Source: DATMBL01 sp035559295 (lineage in GTDB: Bacteria; Desulfobacterota; Binatia; UBA9968). From it: 7,293 nucleotides of DNA. Every line of letters starts with the position of its first letter. Within the stretch, counting starts at the first letter, position 1. The position numbers and the translations under genes were made by a program. A model generated the notes under the pieces. The model worked only from the letters and a program-made list of their open reading frames with translations. It was not told the origin of the DNA and made no database searches. The DNA lies in assembly GCA_035559295.1 (NCBI GenBank), contig DATMBL010000081.1, positions 1 to 7,293 of the forward strand, in the 5' to 3' direction. Shown one piece after another: positions 5,548-7,293 of this stretch.

Positions 5548-5918
5548 CTGACATCCTTCTCCTCCCTCCGTGCGCGGCACTTTCCACGGCAGCCGGGCGC
5601 CGGGACAAGGCTGCCCGATCAATTCGATCGCGACGAGTTCCGTGTCGCTCATTTTCACCGACACCCCGCCATTTTTGTTCGCCGGTTCTGGTAAGCCCAG
5701 ACGAAATTGGACGGCCGTAGCGTCAATCTTGTCTCTGTAAAAGCGGCTTTGTCAGTGTCTTTGCCCGTAGCGGCTTGGGACATGGCCGGCCGCTTTCCAA
5801 GGGCTTGATTTTGCATCGCTTTCGGGGCGCTGAGATGAGGCCCGGAGTGGCATGATTTCTGCTCTCGGGGTGGGGCCGTTGGTAGGACTTTGATGGCAAC
5901 ACCGTCGGGAGGACGAAG
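5548..5918. other. 371-bp gene-free region upstream of the Tad-type genes
   Basis: No convincing gene. After the tag stop there is a CT-rich run, then a palindrome AAAGC-G-GCTTT (5740-5750). Next come interlocking inverted repeats AGCGGC (5769-5774)/GCCGCT (5789-5794) and CTTGG (5774-5778)/CCAAG (5797-5801), and a sigma-54-type promoter (5848-5863). The repeats lie about 75-105 bp before the expected start site, a range used by sigma-54 activators. Confidence 0.6.
5848..5863 (+). promoter_or_regulatory. Sigma-54 (RpoN) promoter of the Tad-type operon
   Basis: TGGCATGATTTCTGCT matches the consensus TGGCACG-N4-TTGCW at 10 of 12 defined positions. It keeps the essential GG and GC with exactly 10 nt between them. 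The start would be near 5874, about 45 nt before the first ATG (5919). No comparable sigma-70 promoter is seen here. Transcription would then need an NtrC-type activator, not encoded in the window. Confidence 0.65.
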
Positions 5919-6383
5919 ATGAGTTCAAGTCTGTTACGAGGCGGGAAAGGCCAAGCGGTCGTCGAGCTGACCTTCGGCTTCCTCATATTCATGAGCGTTT
6001 TTTTTGCCATCGTTGAGTTTTCCCACTTGCTTTACACGAAGGTGACGTTGCAGAACGCGCTCAGGTCCGCCGGTCGTTACATGGTCACGGGCCAAACAGG
6101 GGTGGACGGAAGCGGCAATCCGATTCCACGGGATCAAATGATCCATGATGTTTTTTGCGCGAACTTGATTGCCGTAGGAATCCCGTGTCCCAGCGGTTCG
6201 GATTTTCAGTACACGTGCATTGATGGCACGAGCTGTCCTCCCGGCGGAGGTCCGAATCAAACCGTCATGGTGACGGTGAATGTGGTTAAGCCGGCATTGG
6301 TGCCTTTCTTCTCTCAGTTTTTTCCCTCCGGCGGTTTGCCGTTCCAACTGCACACAACCTGGCGAAACGAGCCGTATGCTTAG
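5919..6383 (+). CDS. TadE-like pilus assembly protein (minor pilin)
   Basis: 154 aa. A short basic N-terminus (1-10) precedes G11-QAVVE16, the prepilin-peptidase-like pattern with Glu at +5. A hydrophobic helix (about 17-34) and then FSHLLYTKVTLQNALRSAGRYMV (34-56) follow, as in TadE_G-type proteins. The rest lies outside the inner membrane and carries four cysteines (80, 90, 100, 106), which could form two disulfides. TadE-like proteins are pseudopilins needed for Tad/Flp pilus assembly. GGGAGG (5907-5912) is 6 nt before ATG. It is first in a three-gene unit; the next gene starts 9 nt after its stop. Glycine cleavage by a TadV-like peptidase is inferred. Confidence 0.87.
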   Translation: MSSSLLRGGKGQAVVELTFGFLIFMSVFFAIVEFSHLLYTKVTLQNALRSAGRYMVTGQTGVDGSGNPIPRDQMIHDVFCANLIAVGIPCPSGSDFQYTCIDGTSCPPGGGPNQTVMVTVNVVKPALVPFFSQFFPSGGLPFQLHTTWRNEPYA

Positions 6384-6392
6384 AGGTGAAGT

Positions 6393-6962
6393 ATGAGCCG
6401 TAGCGCTGTTTCTTCCGATAAAGGTCAGACGCTGGTCGAGCTGACTTTGATTCTGCCTTTGATGCTCCTTCTGGTCTACGGCGTCGTCGAAGTCGGCTCC
6501 GCTATAAGCACTTACCTGACACTGACTCACACCGTGCGGGAAGGCGCGAACCTCGCCTCTCGCGGCACGGATCCGGACGACGCGCTCGACGCAATCATCG
6601 CGGCAGCGGATCCAACGATGGGCGCCGGCAATCCGGGCCAGTGGCGGATCATTTACTCGAGAATCGTTCAAGAACCGGGCACACCCTGCACGCCGGAATG
6701 CACTTACATCATCGACAATATAGAGCCTAATGGCCAGATCGTTCGCGGTGCTTTGGCTCAATCAAGTAAGTTGGGTACCGAGGGATCGGTTGTAAACGCA
6801 GCTGTCGGCGGGTTCAACAACGTCGCACCGGGTCAAACCTTCCATGCGATAGAAGTGTTTTATGACTACGGTCCGGACGTGATCACGTTCGTGGGGAGTG
6901 GTTTTGACAAAATTTTTTACGAAAGGGCGATATTTACCGACGTTAGTGGAACTGCAAACTAA
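6393..6962 (+). CDS. Second TadE/TadF-like pilus assembly protein
   Basis: 189 aa. As in its neighbour, a basic start precedes G11-QTLVE16 and a transmembrane helix (about 17-38), then THTVREGANLASRG (45-58), the conserved TadE family segment (xREGAR-like). The extracytoplasmic part has a cysteine pair Cys99/Cys103 and no other domain I recognise. AGAGG (6382-6386) overlaps the upstream stop codon and lies 6 nt before the ATG. It is a likely duplication-derived partner of the 5919 gene; the two would form a heteromeric minor pilin complex by analogy with TadE/TadF. Function inferred from family. Confidence 0.87.
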   Translation: MSRSAVSSDKGQTLVELTLILPLMLLLVYGVVEVGSAISTYLTLTHTVREGANLASRGTDPDDALDAIIAAADPTMGAGNPGQWRIIYSRIVQEPGTPCTPECTYIIDNIEPNGQIVRGALAQSSKLGTEGSVVNAAVGGFNNVAPGQTFHAIEVFYDYGPDVITFVGSGFDKIFYERAIFTDVSGTAN

Positions 6963-6973
6963 GAGGAACGAAT

Positions 6974-7293
6974 ATGTGTAGGCTAAAACTAAACCAAAGA
7001 GGGTCTGTGTTGGTATTTTTAACGCTATCGTTTGCGCTGCTCGGTACGTTTATCGGCTTTGCCGTCGATTTCGGGCGCGCGTACTTGCAAAAGGCGAGAA
7101 TCTCTCGCCTGGTTGACGCAGCGGCCCTTGCGGCGGCAAAAGCTTTGCAAGGCCAGTCCGGTTTTGAGGATGAGGCGACGCGAGCGGCTTGTGATTCCAT
7201 GGTGGCGAACGGCGCCCCGGTGGTGATGTCGGGTACGGGGACGTGCGAAGCTACGACAGGCGCGCCTTTTACCGTCGCTCTTCAGTTCTTCGA
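6974..7293 (+). CDS. TadG-like Tad-domain protein (N-terminal part, cut by right edge)
   Basis: The reading frame opens at ATG 6974 and stays open to the window end (106 full codons). The protein starts MCRLKLNQRGSVLVFLTLSF, with a transmembrane helix at about 11-32, then VDFGRAYLQKARISRLVDAA (32-51) and ALAAAKAL. This is the conserved start of TadE/G-like (Tad domain) proteins, which often carry a von Willebrand factor A domain further on; that part is beyond the edge. Only one Gly (10) precedes the helix, and the Glu at +5 of true prepilins is absent, as is usual in TadG. AGAGG (6962-6966) starts at the last base of the previous stop, 7 nt before ATG. Confidence 0.85.
   Translation, partial: MCRLKLNQRGSVLVFLTLSFALLGTFIGFAVDFGRAYLQKARISRLVDAAALAAAKALQGQSGFEDEATRAACDSMVANGAPVVMSGTGTCEATTGAPFTVALQFF

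Noticed and set aside
5206..5751. Long open frame on the minus strand opposite tag, extending into the gap downstream of tag
   Set aside because: Most of it is the antisense of tag, no family is recognisable, and its only ATG (5664) has a poor ribosome-binding site. High-GC genes often leave such frames open.
6224..6239. TGGCACGAGCTGTCCT as a second sigma-54 site
   Set aside because: It lacks the GC at -12 (reads CC) and lies inside the TadE-like coding region.
7032..7226. Plus-strand ORF near the right edge
   Set aside because: It is a shadow in another frame of the TadG-like gene starting at 6974, which has a ribosome-binding site and a clear Tad-domain start.

Overview
The window looks like a chromosomal stretch from a mid-to-high-GC Gram-negative bacterium, probably a soil or sediment proteobacterium or a related lineage such as Binatota or Rokubacteria. 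The evidence is the codon use, the signal-peptide-bearing c-type cytochrome P460, the Tad-type pilin-like genes behind a sigma-54-like promoter, and a catabolic gene set typical of such genomes. The taxon is inferred and not proven. I see no rRNA, tRNA, CRISPR array, insertion sequence or phage gene.

Left block (1-3722) is an accessory catabolic neighbourhood. A gene cut by the left edge (1-191, minus) starts like the 4,5-dihydroxyphthalate decarboxylase / NMT1-like family and is read from a good sigma-70-type promoter. Divergent from it is a short-chain dehydrogenase (423-1166, plus). Converging on that gene, with a GC-rich hairpin between the stops, is a minus-strand pair: an ornithine cyclodeaminase/mu-crystallin family oxidoreductase (2143-3240) followed by a two-domain VOC (glyoxalase/extradiol dioxygenase fold) protein (1232-2032). 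A 20-bp perfect tandem duplication covers the stop of the former. A small cupin (3363-3722, plus) diverges from the minus-strand pair. Its promoter and the minus-strand promoter overlap at their -10 boxes, and a 14-bp palindrome lies across both. Together these genes suggest oxidation, ring or C-C cleavage and imine/keto reduction of one organic substrate, but that substrate cannot be named from this sequence.

Middle block (3723-5547). A short gene-free stretch rich in hairpins is followed by a secreted cytochrome P460-like monoheme protein (3928-4401, minus, GTG start). Divergent from it is an HxlR-family regulator (4544-4936), whose stop overlaps the ATG of a DNA-3-methyladenine glycosylase I gene (4933-5547) in an ATGA junction.

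Right block (5548-7293). A 371-bp gene-free region ends in a near-consensus sigma-54 promoter (5848-5863). It precedes three tightly spaced genes: two TadE-like single-pass pilin-like proteins and the start of a TadG/Tad-domain protein that runs off the right edge. This is probably the minor-pilin part of a Tad/Flp-type pilus or secretion operon under sigma-54 control.
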